A DNA stretch of 64,000 bases, from NCBI GenBank assembly GCA_964545205.1, contig CAZJFH010000010.1:27574-91573 (forward strand). Reading direction: 5' to 3'. The position numbers and the translations under genes are program-made. Source of the stretch: CAZJFH01 sp964545205 (GTDB lineage: Bacteria > Pseudomonadota > Alphaproteobacteria > Rhodospirillales > Magnetospirillaceae). Position 1 is the stretch's first letter. Each line of letters opens with the position of its first letter. Below, in pieces: positions 49,893-62,328 of this stretch. The notes beneath the pieces are model-generated. The model did not search any database, was not told the DNA's origin, and was given only the letters and a program-made list of their open reading frames with translations.

Positions 49893-51704
49893 ATGTATGC
49901 CGCCTTCTACCGCCTGCGCTCACTGCCGTTCCAGCTTGGTCCCGATCCGCGCTTCTTCTTCGGAAGCAGCGGCCACAGCAAGGCCATGGCCTACCTTTCC
50001 TACGGTCTCGACCAGGGCGAGGGCTTCATCGTCATCACCGGCGAGGTCGGGGCCGGCAAGACGACGCTGGTCGGCCACCTGTTCGACACGCTCGACAAGC
50101 AGCGCTACGTCGCGGCCAAGATCGTCACGACGCAGCTCGACGCCGACGGCATGCTGCGCTCGGTCGCCGCGGCCTTCGGGCTGCCGATCGACGGGGTCGA
50201 CAAGGCCGACCTGATCCGCCGGCTCGAGACCTTCCTGATCGCCAGCCACCAGGCGGGCAGGCGCTGCCTGCTGATCGTCGACGAGGCCCAGAACCTGGGC
50301 ATCGAGGCGATCGAGGAGCTGCGCATGCTGTCGAACTTCCAGCACGATCGGCAGACGCTTCTGCAGACCTTCCTGCTCGGCCAGCCGCAGTTCCGCGAGA
50401 TCATGATGCGCCCCGAGCTGGAGCAGCTCCGCCAGCGGGTGATCGCGTCCTACCATCTCGGGCCGCTGTCGGCGCACGAGACCCGCGACTACGTCCTCTA
50501 CCGCCTGCAGAAGGCCGGCTGGGACAACGACCCCGCCTTCACCGCCGACGCCTTCGAGGCCATCCACAAGCACAGCGGCGGCGTGCCGCGGCGCATCAAC
50601 AACCTGTGCTCGCGGCTGCTGCTGTACGGGTTCCTGGAACAGAGCCATTCGATCGACGGCGCGGTGGTCGAGCAGGTCGCCGACGAGTTGGCGGCGGAGA
50701 TGCCCGAGCAGGCGGCGCGGCCGGCGATCCTGTCGAACAGCTTCGGCCTCGACGATCTCGACGAGCGCCTGCACGAGCTGAAGCAGCAGGTCCACGCCCA
50801 GGACCGCTCGGCGAAGCATTCCCCCGTCGAGCGGCGGCCGCGCCGCCATTCCGGCCCGGTCAACGCGCTCAGCATCGACGTCGAGGACTGGTTCCACGTC
50901 CAGGCCTTCGCCGAGCTCATCCGCCGCGACGACTGGCCCTATCTCGAGAGCCGGGTCGTCCGCAACACCGAGCGCATCCTCGAGCTGCTGGCCGAGAAAG
51001 GCGTGCGCGCCACGTTCTTCACCCTGGGCTGGGTCGCCGAGCGCCACAAGGAGCTGGTCCGGCGCATCGTCGCCGAGGGCCACGAACTGGCCAGCCACGG
51101 CTATGCCCATTACCGCGTCGACCAGCAGGGCCAGGGCGGTTTCCGCGCCGACGCCCAACGCACCAAGCGGCTGCTGGAGGACATCGCCGGCGTGCCGGTG
51201 CTGGGCTTCCGCGCCGCCAGCTTCTCGATCGGCCGCAACGAGCTGTGGGCGCACGAGATTCTGGCCGAGGAGGGCTACGCCTACTCGTCGAGCATCTATC
51301 CGGTGCGGCACGACATCTACGGCATGCCCGACGCGCCGCGGTTCCCGTTCCGGCCGCGCGGCGATTCCGGCGTCGTCGAGCTGCCGATCACCACCGTGCG
51401 CGGCTGGGGCGGCAACAAGCCGGCCGGCGGCGGCGGCTGGTTCCGGTTGCGGCGCTACGGCACGTCGCGGCGCATGCTGCGGCGGGTCAACAAGGCCGAC
51501 GGCCAGCCCGCGATCTTCTACTTCCACCCGTGGGAGATCGATCCCGCCCAGCCGCGCCAGAAGGGCCTGCCCTGGCGCAGCCGTACCCGCCACTACACCG
51601 GCCTGAGGAAGACGGAGCCGCGGCTGCGGCGGCTGCTCGAGGACTTCGACTGGGACCGCATGGACGCCGTCTTCGCGGGTCACCTGTCGGAGGTGAAGGG
51701 ATGA
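49893..51704 (+). CDS. XrtA-cluster AAA ATPase fused to polysaccharide deacetylase
   Basis: This 603-residue protein joins two proteins that are usually separate genes in PEP-CTERM/XrtA clusters. Residues 1-270 are the ExeA/GspA-like ATPase: FQLGPDPRFFF, P-loop GEVGAGKTT (K56), Walker B CLLIVDEAQNL, and GVPRRINNLCSRLLL. After a charged linker (about 280-320), residues 325-600 are a polysaccharide deacetylase of the DUF3473 type: NALSIDVEDWFHV (D329), GVRATFFTLGWVAER, ELASHGYAHYRV, GFRAASFSIG, and FYFHPWEIDPAQPR. It would de-N-acetylate the exported polysaccharide, with the ATPase part driving or sensing assembly. I see no frameshift or stop at the junction. The femAB gene overlaps its stop by ATGA. 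Confidence 0.9.
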   Translation: MYAAFYRLRSLPFQLGPDPRFFFGSSGHSKAMAYLSYGLDQGEGFIVITGEVGAGKTTLVGHLFDTLDKQRYVAAKIVTTQLDADGMLRSVAAAFGLPIDGVDKADLIRRLETFLIASHQAGRRCLLIVDEAQNLGIEAIEELRMLSNFQHDRQTLLQTFLLGQPQFREIMMRPELEQLRQRVIASYHLGPLSAHETRDYVLYRLQKAGWDNDPAFTADAFEAIHKHSGGVPRRINNLCSRLLLYGFLEQSHSIDGAVVEQVADELAAEMPEQAARPAILSNSFGLDDLDERLHELKQQVHAQDRSAKHSPVERRPRRHSGPVNALSIDVEDWFHVQAFAELIRRDDWPYLESRVVRNTERILELLAEKGVRATFFTLGWVAERHKELVRRIVAEGHELASHGYAHYRVDQQGQGGFRADAQRTKRLLEDIAGVPVLGFRAASFSIGRNELWAHEILAEEGYAYSSSIYPVRHDIYGMPDAPRFPFRPRGDSGVVELPITTVRGWGGNKPAGGGGWFRLRRYGTSRRMLRRVNKADGQPAIFYFHPWEIDPAQPRQKGLPWRSRTRHYTGLRKTEPRLRRLLEDFDWDRMDAVFAGHLSEVKG

Positions 51705-52738
51705 CGTACGAGAAACGCAACCTGACGGTCGGCGGGCTCGAGAACGCCGCCCGCTGGGACGCCTTCGTCGACGCCTGCCCCGAGGCCACCTTCTTCCACC
51801 GCGCCGGCTGGAAGACCGTCATCGAGGAGACCTTCGGCCATCGCGCCCACTTCCTGCAGGTCGAGGAGCACGGCAACCTGCGCGGGGTGCTGCCGCTGGT
51901 CCATGTCGACAGCGTGCTGTTCGGCAAGGCGCTGGTGTCGCTGCCCTTCGGGGTCTACGGCGGCCCGGCGGCCATGGACGACGCCGCCCGCGCCGCGCTC
52001 GACCGTCAGGCGGTGGCGCTGGCCGAGAAGCTGGGCGTCGACCACCTCGAATACCGCGGCCGCAGCAATCATTTCCCCGAGCGCCCGGTCAAGCATCTGT
52101 ACGCGACCTTCCGCCGCGCGCTCGATCCCGACCCCGAGGTCAACATGAAGGCGATCCCGCGCAAGCAGCGCGCGGTCGTCCGCCAGGGGCTGCGCGCCGG
52201 CCTCGACATCCGCTTCGACGACGACGCGGGTCCGGTCTGGGACCTGTTCGCGCAGAACGTCCACCGCCACGGAACCCCGGTGTTCAGCCGCAAGCTGTTC
52301 GCCAACCTGAAGGCCACCTTCGGCGACGACTGCGAGTTCATGGTGCTGAGCCACCAGGGCCGCGACGTCGCCGGCCTGGTCAGCTTCTGGTTCCGCGACG
52401 AGGTGCTGCCCTACTACGCCGGCGGCACCGCCGACGTGCGCCGCTTCAGCGCCCACGACCTGATGTACTGGGACCTGATGCGGCGCGCCGCCGAGCGCGG
52501 CACCAAGGTGTTCGACTTCGGGCGCAGCAAGGCCGGCACCGGACCCTACGCGTTCAAGAAGAACTGGGGCTTCGCCCCCGAGCCGCTGCCCTACAGCTAT
52601 CACCTGGTGCGCGGCAGGTCGGTGCCCGACCTCAGCCCGCTCAATCCCAAATACCGGGCCTTCATCGGCCTGTGGAAGCGACTGCCGCTGCCGGTGGCCA
52701 ACGCCGTCGGGCCGGTGATCTCGCGCAATCTCGGCTGA
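51701..52738 (+). CDS. FemAB-family XrtA-associated acyl/aminoacyltransferase
   Basis: This 345-residue protein of the double-GNAT FemAB fold is of the sort found in exosortase A clusters. It has ATFFHRAGWKTVIEETFGH, LPFGVYGGPAAMD, MKAIPRKQRAVVRQGLRAGL, LPYYAGGTADVRRFSAHDLMYW, and FDFGRSKAGTGPYAFKKNWGF. FemAB enzymes use aminoacyl-tRNA to modify peptidoglycan; in these clusters the acceptor is thought to be an exopolysaccharide or envelope component but is not established. It starts inside the stop of the ATPase-deacetylase gene (ATGA). Confidence 0.88.
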   Translation: MTYEKRNLTVGGLENAARWDAFVDACPEATFFHRAGWKTVIEETFGHRAHFLQVEEHGNLRGVLPLVHVDSVLFGKALVSLPFGVYGGPAAMDDAARAALDRQAVALAEKLGVDHLEYRGRSNHFPERPVKHLYATFRRALDPDPEVNMKAIPRKQRAVVRQGLRAGLDIRFDDDAGPVWDLFAQNVHRHGTPVFSRKLFANLKATFGDDCEFMVLSHQGRDVAGLVSFWFRDEVLPYYAGGTADVRRFSAHDLMYWDLMRRAAERGTKVFDFGRSKAGTGPYAFKKNWGFAPEPLPYSYHLVRGRSVPDLSPLNPKYRAFIGLWKRLPLPVANAVGPVISRNLG

Positions 52739-52749
52739 GCGGGGCGCCC

Positions 52750-54300
52750 ATGCATTCCTCGACCAAGACCCAGCCTTTCCCGGTCGGCGGCGCCGTCGGC
52801 GCGACCGGCGTCGCCTGGCGCACCGCGCTCGCGGTGCTGGCCGCCGCCCTGGTCGGCATCGTCGCGATCTTCTGGGAGACGGCGGCCAGCGCCGTGCTCG
52901 TCTGGACCCATTCCGCGACCTTCAACCACTGTTTCCTGATCGTGCCGATCAGCGGCTGGCTGATCTGGCAGCGCCGCGCCGCGCTGGCCGGCTGCGCGCC
53001 GCGCCCGAGCGCCTGGGGGCTGGTGGTCCTGGCCGCCGGCGGCGCGCTGTGGCTGGTCGGCGAGCTGGCCAGCTTCAACGAGCCGAAGCACTTCGCCCTG
53101 GTGACGATGATCCAGGGCGCGGTTCTCGCGGTGCTGGGCGGGACGGTCTACCGCCGCCTGCTGTTTCCGCTGCTCTACCTGTATTTCCTGGTGCCGACCG
53201 GCGAGTTCCTGGTGCGGCCGCTGCAGGACTTCACCGCCGCCTTCGTGGTCGCCGGGCTCAATCTGGTCGGCGTGCCGGTGTACTCGGACGGCGTGTTCAT
53301 CGAAATCCCGAACGGCCTGTTCGAGGTCGCCGAGGCCTGCGCCGGGCTGCGCTTCCTGATCGCCTCGATCGCCTTCGGCGCCCTGTTCGCCAACATCGTC
53401 TACCGCAGCACCGGCCGCCGGCTGGCCTTCCTCGTCGCCTCGACGGTGGTGCCGATCATCGCCAACGGCTTCCGCGCCTTCGGCATCGTCATGCTGGCCT
53501 ATGTCAGCAACAACGCCATCGCCGTCGGCGTCGACCACATCGTCTACGGCTGGGGCTTCTTCGCCGCCGTCACCCTGCTGCTGATCTGGATCGGCCTGAA
53601 GTTCCAGGAGCCCGAGGCCGAGGCGCCGCCGCCGCCGGCGCGCGGCCGCGGCCGGGCCGGCAGCGCGCCGGCGCTGATCGCCGCCGGCGTCGTGGTGCTC
53701 GGCCTGGCCGTTGTGCCGCGCGCCTATGCCGGCTGGATCGCCGCCCGCGCGGCCGATGCCGACGTCGCGGCGCTGCAGCTGCCGGCGGCGACGGCGGCGA
53801 CCGTGCCGGCCGCCGATTCCTGGATGCCGGTGCTGCCCGGCGCCGACCGCGAGCTGCGCGCCTCCTACGGCGAGGGCGCGGACGCGGTGCAGTTCTATAT
53901 CGGCTTCTTCGCCCGCCAGGACGACGGCCGCAAGATCATCAGCTCCCGGAACGCCATCGTCGACGACGAGACCTGGAGCCGGCTCGGCGGCGGCCGCATG
54001 ACGGCGACGGTCGACGGCCGCGACCGGGACGTGCTCTACGAACGCATCACCGACGGCAGCCGCCGCCGGCTGGTCCTCTACTGGTACTGGGTCGACGGCC
54101 AGTTCACCGCCAGCCGTGCCGCCGCCAAGCTGCTGCAGGTCAAGGCCGAGCTGACCGGCGGCGACCGCTCGGCGGCGCTGGTCGCCGTCGCCGCCGACTA
54201 CCGCGACACCCCCGACGAAGCGTCGTCGCGGCTCGCGGCCTTCCTCGCCGGCATGCCGCCCCTGGCGCCGCTGCTGGCCCGGGCCGACGGGGGGCGCTGA
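52750..54300 (+). CDS. xrtA: Exosortase A fused to EpsI-type domain
   Basis: This 516-residue polytopic membrane protease/transpeptidase sorts PEP-CTERM proteins. The first 305 residues have about eight helices with the catalytic triad C197 (EVAEACAGLRF), R242 (NGFRAFG) and H263 (VDHIVYGWGFF). The remainder (about 315-516) is an EpsI/DUF3485-like extracytoplasmic domain (WMPVLPGADRELRASYG, YIGFFARQDDGRKIIS, RRLVLYWYWVDGQ), the fused arrangement known for XrtA. No PEP-CTERM substrate gene lies in the window. The ATG at 52750 follows GGGGCGCCC, a poor ribosome site, so coupling to femAB is likely. Confidence 0.92.
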   Translation: MHSSTKTQPFPVGGAVGATGVAWRTALAVLAAALVGIVAIFWETAASAVLVWTHSATFNHCFLIVPISGWLIWQRRAALAGCAPRPSAWGLVVLAAGGALWLVGELASFNEPKHFALVTMIQGAVLAVLGGTVYRRLLFPLLYLYFLVPTGEFLVRPLQDFTAAFVVAGLNLVGVPVYSDGVFIEIPNGLFEVAEACAGLRFLIASIAFGALFANIVYRSTGRRLAFLVASTVVPIIANGFRAFGIVMLAYVSNNAIAVGVDHIVYGWGFFAAVTLLLIWIGLKFQEPEAEAPPPPARGRGRAGSAPALIAAGVVVLGLAVVPRAYAGWIAARAADADVAALQLPAATAATVPAADSWMPVLPGADRELRASYGEGADAVQFYIGFFARQDDGRKIISSRNAIVDDETWSRLGGGRMTATVDGRDRDVLYERITDGSRRRLVLYWYWVDGQFTASRAAAKLLQVKAELTGGDRSAALVAVAADYRDTPDEASSRLAAFLAGMPPLAPLLARADGGR

Positions 54301-54302
54301 GC

Positions 54303-56225
54303 ATGTGCGGACTCGTCGGCATCTTCCACAGCCGCGGCGGCCAGGAGGTCGACCGCGCCCTGCTCGCCCGCATGACCGACAGCCTGGCCCATCGCGGCCC
54401 CGACGGCGACGGCCTGCATGTCGGGCCGGGCATCGGCCTCGGTCACCGGCGTCTGGCGATCATCGACCTCGCCGGCGGCGCCCAGCCGCTGTTCAACGAG
54501 GACGGCAGCGTCGCCGTCGTGTTCAACGGCGAGATCTACAACTTCGGCCAGCTCGCCGCCGAGCTGAAGCGCGCCGGCCACGTCTTCCGCACCCACAGCG
54601 ACACCGAGGTCGTCGTCCATGCCTGGGAGCAGTGGGGCGAGGCCTGCGTCGAGCGCTTCCGCGGCATGTTCGCGATCGCGCTGTGGGATGCGCGACGCGA
54701 GACGCTGTTCCTGGCCCGCGACCGCCTCGGCAAGAAGCCGCTCTACTACGCGCCGCTGGCCGACGGCCGGGTGCTGTTCGGCTCGGAGCTCAAGGCGCTC
54801 GCGGTCGCGCCCGACCTCCCGCGCGAGATCGACCCGCGGGCGGTCGAGGATTTCTTCGCGCTCGGCTACATCCCCGATCCCAAGTCCATCTACGCCGGCG
54901 TCCACAAGCTTCCGCCCGCCCATCTCCTGACCTGGCGCCGCGGCCAGACGCATGCCGAGCCGCGCCGCTACTGGGACGTCGACTTCGGCGATCCGCTGGC
55001 GATCGGGCCGGAGGAGGCCGTCGAGGAGCTGCGGGCGCGGCTGCGCGACTGCGTCGCCGCGCGCATGATCGCCGACGTGCCGCTGGGCGCCTTCCTGTCG
55101 GGCGGCGTCGATTCCAGCGGCGTCGTCGCGACCATGGCGCGGCTGTCGAGCGATCCGGTGCGCACCTTCTCGATCGGCTTCGGCGACGCCGCCTACGACG
55201 AGAGCGCCCACGCCCGCGCCGTGGCCGAGCGCTACGGCACCCGTCACGTGATGGAGCGGGTCGAGCCCGACGCCTTCGACCTGGTGGACCGGCTGGCCGG
55301 CATCTACGACGAGCCCTTCGCCGATTCCTCGGCGCTGCCGACGCTGGCCGTCTCCGAGATGGCGCGGCGCGGCGTCACCGTCGTGCTGTCGGGCGACGGC
55401 GGCGACGAGGTGCTGGCCGGCTATCGCCGCTATCCCTGGCACGTGCGCGAGGAGACGGTGCGGCGGATGGTGCCCGGCGGCCTGCGCCGGCCGCTGTTCG
55501 GCGCCTTGGGCCGCGCCTATCCCAAGCTCGACTGGGCGCCGCGGCCGCTGCGGGCCAAGTCGACCCTGCAGGAGCTCGCGCTCGATCCGGCCGAGGCCTA
55601 TTTCGCCAGCGTCTCGACCAATTCCGAGGCGCTGCGCCGGCGATTGTTCTCGGACGGCCTGCGGCGGCAACTGCAGGGCTACCGCGCCGCCGAGGTGGTG
55701 ACCGGCCCGATGGCCCGGGCACGGCACTGGGACCCGTTGTCGCAAATCCAGTATGCCGACCTGCACAGCTGGCTGCCCGGCGGCATCCTGACCAAGGTCG
55801 ACCGCGCCAGCATGGCCGCCTCGCTCGAGGTGCGGGTGCCGATGCTCGACCACGGCTTCGTCGAGTGGGCGGCGCGGCTGCCGCCGCATCTGCGGCTGCG
55901 CGGCGGCGACGGCAAGCACGTTCTGAAGAAGGCGCTCGAGCCCTTGGTGCCGCACGAGGTGCTGTACCGGCCCAAGCAGGGCTTCCGGGTGCCGCTCGCC
56001 GAATGGTTCCGCGGGCCGTTGCGCGCCCGCGTGCGCGAGGCCCTGCTCTCGGGACAGGTCGCCGCCTGCGGATTGTTCGATCCCGGCGTGGTGCGCGGGC
56101 TGGTCGACCAGCACCAGTCCGGCCGCCACGACCACACCGCCGCGCTGTGGGGGCTGCTCGCCTTCGACGCCTTCCTGCGCAACGTCCACGTGCGCTCCGG
56201 CGCCGGCGTCTCCCGCGCGGCATGA
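54303..56225 (+). CDS. XrtA-associated asparagine-synthase-like amidotransferase
   Basis: This 640-residue class II glutamine amidotransferase is fused to an AMP-forming synthetase domain. The N-terminal nucleophile is C2 in MCGLVGIFHS, with SLAHRGPDGDG and VFNGEIYNF. The synthetase P-loop is FLSGGVDSSGVVATMA, followed by SGDGGDEVLAGYRRYP and EVRVPMLDH. In exosortase A clusters this family is presumed to amidate a sugar acid of the polysaccharide rather than to make asparagine. It begins two bases after the exosortase stop and its own stop overlaps an in-frame galE start candidate, so it is mid-operon. Confidence 0.92.
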   Translation: MCGLVGIFHSRGGQEVDRALLARMTDSLAHRGPDGDGLHVGPGIGLGHRRLAIIDLAGGAQPLFNEDGSVAVVFNGEIYNFGQLAAELKRAGHVFRTHSDTEVVVHAWEQWGEACVERFRGMFAIALWDARRETLFLARDRLGKKPLYYAPLADGRVLFGSELKALAVAPDLPREIDPRAVEDFFALGYIPDPKSIYAGVHKLPPAHLLTWRRGQTHAEPRRYWDVDFGDPLAIGPEEAVEELRARLRDCVAARMIADVPLGAFLSGGVDSSGVVATMARLSSDPVRTFSIGFGDAAYDESAHARAVAERYGTRHVMERVEPDAFDLVDRLAGIYDEPFADSSALPTLAVSEMARRGVTVVLSGDGGDEVLAGYRRYPWHVREETVRRMVPGGLRRPLFGALGRAYPKLDWAPRPLRAKSTLQELALDPAEAYFASVSTNSEALRRRLFSDGLRRQLQGYRAAEVVTGPMARARHWDPLSQIQYADLHSWLPGGILTKVDRASMAASLEVRVPMLDHGFVEWAARLPPHLRLRGGDGKHVLKKALEPLVPHEVLYRPKQGFRVPLAEWFRGPLRARVREALLSGQVAACGLFDPGVVRGLVDQHQSGRHDHTAALWGLLAFDAFLRNVHVRSGAGVSRAA

Positions 56226-56245
56226 CAAGCATGAAAGGTCCGCCC

Positions 56246-57253
56246 ATGACCAACAAGGGATGCGTTCTCGTCACCGGCGGTGCCGGTTACGTCGGCAGCC
56301 ACGTCGTCCATGCCCTGATCGACGCCGGCTGGCGCGTGGTGGTGATCGACGACCTGTCGACCGGCCGCCGCCAGCTCGTCCCGTCGCAGGCCCCCCTGGT
56401 GGTCGGCGACGTCGGCGACGGCGCCCTGGTGCGGCGCACGCTGGCCGCCCACGGCTGCCAGGCGGTGCTGCACTTCGCCGGCTCGGTGGTGGTGCCGGAA
56501 TCGGTCGCCGATCCGGTGACCTACTACCGCAACAACACCGCCAACAGCCTGTCGCTGGTCGACAGCTGCCTGCGCGCGGGGGTGCATCGGCTGATCTTCT
56601 CGTCGACGGCGGCCGTCTACGGCATCCCCGAGACTCCCGGCCCGGCCACCGAGGACACGCCGACGCGGCCGATCAACCCCTACGGCCTGTCGAAGCTGAT
56701 GACCGAGCAGATGCTGGCCGACACCGCCGCCGTCACCGAGCTGCGCTACGTCGCGCTGCGCTACTTCAACGTCGCCGGCGCCGATCCGGCCGGGCGCACC
56801 GGACAGGCGACGCCGAACGCCACCCATCTGATCAAGGTCGCCTGCGAGGCGGCCCTGGGCACGCGCGACGGGGTGACCGTGTTCGGCGACGATTACGACA
56901 CGCCGGACGGCACCGGGGTGCGCGACTTCATCCACGTCGCCGACCTCGCCGCCGCCCACGTCGCGGCGCTCGATCACCTGGCGGCCGGCGGCGACAGCCA
57001 GGTGCTCAACTGCGGTTACGGCCACGGTTTCTCGGTGCGTCAGGTGCTGGAGGCCGTCCAGCGGATCGCGGGCCGCCAGTTCCCGGTGCGAATGGGGCCG
57101 CGGCGGCCGGGCGATCCGCCGGCGCTGGTCGCCGACAGCGCCCGCATGCGCTTGCTGTTTCAGTGGAGCCCGCGCCACGACAGCCTCGACGAGATCGTCG
57201 CGACGGCGCTGGCCTGGGAAAAGAAGTTCGCGCACGGCGGCATCGCCGCCTGA
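56246..57253 (+). CDS. galE: UDP-glucose 4-epimerase
   Basis: This 335-residue short-chain dehydrogenase-type epimerase interconverts UDP-glucose and UDP-galactose. NAD binds at CVLVTGGAGYVGSHVVHAL. The catalytic Ser-x24-Tyr-x3-Lys pattern appears as SSTAAVYGIPE and NPYGLSKLMTEQ. LRYFNVAGADPAGRTGQ and DYDTPDGTGVRDFIHVADL are GalE marks. I favour the ATG at 56246 with AAAGGT upstream. ATGs at 56222 (overlapping the previous stop) and 56231 are in frame alternatives. It ends the XrtA operon and would supply galactose units for the exopolysaccharide. Confidence 0.92.
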   Translation: MTNKGCVLVTGGAGYVGSHVVHALIDAGWRVVVIDDLSTGRRQLVPSQAPLVVGDVGDGALVRRTLAAHGCQAVLHFAGSVVVPESVADPVTYYRNNTANSLSLVDSCLRAGVHRLIFSSTAAVYGIPETPGPATEDTPTRPINPYGLSKLMTEQMLADTAAVTELRYVALRYFNVAGADPAGRTGQATPNATHLIKVACEAALGTRDGVTVFGDDYDTPDGTGVRDFIHVADLAAAHVAALDHLAAGGDSQVLNCGYGHGFSVRQVLEAVQRIAGRQFPVRMGPRRPGDPPALVADSARMRLLFQWSPRHDSLDEIVATALAWEKKFAHGGIAA

Positions 57254-57411
57254 TCGAACGGAGCAGCGGCGGCATCGAACGGGGAAGGTGCCGCCGCCTT
57301 GGCGGCACGCCGCCTGCGCCCGGCCTTCGCCGAGTGCACGAATCGCCGGCGGGCACCGGCGTTCCCACCTGATTCGCATCGGTTTGCCCGCCCAACCATC
57401 AAGAGGACGCC

Positions 57412-59235
<1,824 letters not shown>

Positions 59236-59239
59236 TCCC

Positions 59240-60592
<1,353 letters not shown>

Positions 60593-60600
60593 CCGGTTTT

Positions 60601-60733
60601 CCCTCTCCCGCGAGCGGGAGAGGGAGGGGACCCGCGGAGCGGGGAGGGTGAGGGCAGCGCTCAGGCGCCAGTCGCGTCGGCTCTCAGGCACGGCCCCCAC
60701 CCCGACCCTCCCCCGCGAGCGGGGGAGGGAGGG
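60601..60733. repeat. Second copy of the CCCTCTCCCGC composite repeat
   Basis: CCCTCTCCCGC-GA-GCGGGAGAGGG (60601-60624) and CCCTCCCCCGC-GA-GCGGGGGAGGG (60706-60729) reproduce the inner pair seen between serC and serA (40938-41061), including the linker GGGTGAGGGCAGCGC. The outer ACCAC ends found at 40910-41098 are absent here. So the CCCTC palindrome pair is the repeat unit, and the outer ends are a separate, nested element. It lies between convergent glmM and reductase genes. Confidence 0.75.
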
Positions 60734-60739
60734 ATTCCC

Positions 60740-61756
60740 CTACTTCCCCGGCACGCCCGAGGTCGTCGAATACTCGAAGTGCAGCACCTCTTCCGGCCGC
60801 GCGACGTCGTGGGCGGCATGGGCCGCCGCGGCGGCCTCGGCGAAGCCCGACAGGATCAGCTTGAGCTTGCCGGGATAGGTGGCGATGTCGCCGACCGCGA
60901 AGATGCCCTTCTCGCTGGTCGCGCAATGGGGCAGGGTGACCGCGACGTGGTTGGAATCCATGTTCAGGCCCCATTGGGCGATCGGCCCCAGATTGGTCGC
61001 CAGGCCGAAGAACGGCAGCAGCACGTCGGCCTCCAGGCGCTTCTCCTGGCCGTCGAGCGTCGCGACGATCACCGCCGACAGCTTGCCGTCGGCGCCGTCG
61101 AGGCCGTGGAGCTGATAGGGGATGACCATCTCGACCAGGCCGTCATCGGCCATCTTCTGCAGGCGCGCCGCGCTCTCGGGGGCGGCGCGGAACTTCGGGC
61201 GGCGGTGCACGACCATCACCTTCTCGGCGACCTCGGCCAGCGAGATCGCCCAGTCGACCGCCGAATCGCCGCCGCCGGCGATCACCACCCGCTTGCCGCG
61301 GAAGTCCTCGCGCCGCTGGACGTAGTAGAAGACGCTCTTGCCCTCGTAGGCCTCGATGCCGGCCAGCGGCGGCCGGTTGGGGCCGAAGGCGCCGACGCCG
61401 GCGGCGACGATGACCACGGCCGCCACGACGAAATCGCCGCCCGACAGCCCGGCCCGCCAGCGGCCGTCGTCCAGCTTCTCCAGCGATTCGACCTGCTGGC
61501 CGAGATGGTAGACCGGCGCGAAGGGTTCGGCCTGCGCCTTGAGATTGGCGATCAGGTCGGCGGCCAGGATCTTGGGATGGCCGGGAATGTCGTAGATCGG
61601 CTTTTCCGGATAGAGCGCCGTGCACTGGCCGCCGACGTCGTCGAGCGCGTCGACGACATGGCATTTCAGCCGCACCATGCCGCACTCGAACACGGCGAAC
61701 AGACCGACGGGTCCGGCGCCGACGATGACGACGTCGGTCTCGTGGGTGGTGGACAT
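60740..61756 (-). CDS. Ferredoxin-NADP reductase, thioredoxin-reductase-like
   Basis: This 338-residue FAD/NADPH flavoprotein is of the TrxR-like ferredoxin-NADP reductase type. FAD binds at DVVIVGAGPVGLFAVFECG, and NADPH binds at RVVIAGGGDSAVDWAISLAE. The FAD C-terminal motif is GIFAVGDIATYPGKLKLI. It lacks the CxxC disulfide of thioredoxin reductase; the corresponding region after the NADP loop has no cysteine pair. The C-terminal extension HFEYSTTSGVPGK is usual for this family. It would exchange electrons between NADPH and ferredoxin or flavodoxin. The start at 61756 has GGGAG upstream. It is divergent from tsaE. Confidence 0.92.
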   Translation of the reverse strand: MSTTHETDVVIVGAGPVGLFAVFECGMVRLKCHVVDALDDVGGQCTALYPEKPIYDIPGHPKILAADLIANLKAQAEPFAPVYHLGQQVESLEKLDDGRWRAGLSGGDFVVAAVVIVAAGVGAFGPNRPPLAGIEAYEGKSVFYYVQRREDFRGKRVVIAGGGDSAVDWAISLAEVAEKVMVVHRRPKFRAAPESAARLQKMADDGLVEMVIPYQLHGLDGADGKLSAVIVATLDGQEKRLEADVLLPFFGLATNLGPIAQWGLNMDSNHVAVTLPHCATSEKGIFAVGDIATYPGKLKLILSGFAEAAAAAHAAHDVARPEEVLHFEYSTTSGVPGK

Positions 61757-61857
61757 GGTGGTCTCCCTGTTTGGCCGAACGCAGTGATGCCGCAAGCGCG
61801 GGCGGCGATCAAGGCTTCTGGACGCTCCCGCGCCGACGCCTTAGACTCGCCGCCACC

Positions 61858-62328
61858 ATGCCGAGCATCGCCCGCGACCTCCCCGACGAAGCCGCCACCG
61901 CCCGCGTCGCCGCCGCGCTGGCGCCGTTGCTGCGGGTCGGCGACGTGGTGGCGCTGAACGGCGACCTGGGGACCGGCAAGACCGCCTTCGCCCGCGCCCT
62001 GATCCGTGCCCTGACCGATCCCGACGAGGAGGTGCCGAGTCCCACCTTCACCCTGGTCCAGCTCTACGGCGCCGACGATTTCACCGTCTTCCACTTCGAT
62101 CTTTACCGGCTGGAAAGGCCGGCGGATGCACTTGAACTGGGCATCGAGGAGGCGTTCTCGGACGGCGTGTCGCTGATCGAGTGGCCCGACCGGCTCGGGC
62201 GGCTGTTGCCGCCGGGGCGGCTCGACATTACCCTGGCCGCCGGCGCGACGCCCGCCGCGCGGCGCATCGAGATCGCCGGAGGCGAGCCGTGGGCGGCGCG
62301 CATCGAGGAGTTGGCACGGCATGTCTGA
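61858..62328 (+). CDS. tsaE: tRNA threonylcarbamoyladenosine synthesis ATPase TsaE
   Basis: This 156-residue P-loop ATPase is needed for the t6A37 modification of tRNAs, working with TsaB and TsaD. It has GDVVALNGDLGTGKTAFARALI (Walker A), VPSPTFTLVQLY, FHFDLYRLERPADALELGIEE, and LIEWPDRLGRLLP. The ATG at 61858 gives the standard length. Its stop overlaps the start of the amgK-like gene by eight bases, a gene order (tsaE-amgK-murU) often seen in alphaproteobacteria. Confidence 0.95.
   Translation: MPSIARDLPDEAATARVAAALAPLLRVGDVVALNGDLGTGKTAFARALIRALTDPDEEVPSPTFTLVQLYGADDFTVFHFDLYRLERPADALELGIEEAFSDGVSLIEWPDRLGRLLPPGRLDITLAAGATPAARRIEIAGGEPWAARIEELARHV

Noticed and set aside
54303..56225. Housekeeping asparagine synthetase (asnB)
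   Set aside because: Domains are the same, but the position directly after exosortase A and before galE fits the XrtA-associated amidotransferase better.
57254..57411. A glmS ribozyme upstream of glmS
   Set aside because: The leader holds only a small 8-bp hairpin. The ribozyme is known mainly from Gram-positive bacteria and I see none of its core here.
60740..61756. Thioredoxin reductase (trxB)
   Set aside because: The redox CxxC motif is missing and the C-terminal extension is that of the TrxR-like ferredoxin-NADP reductases.
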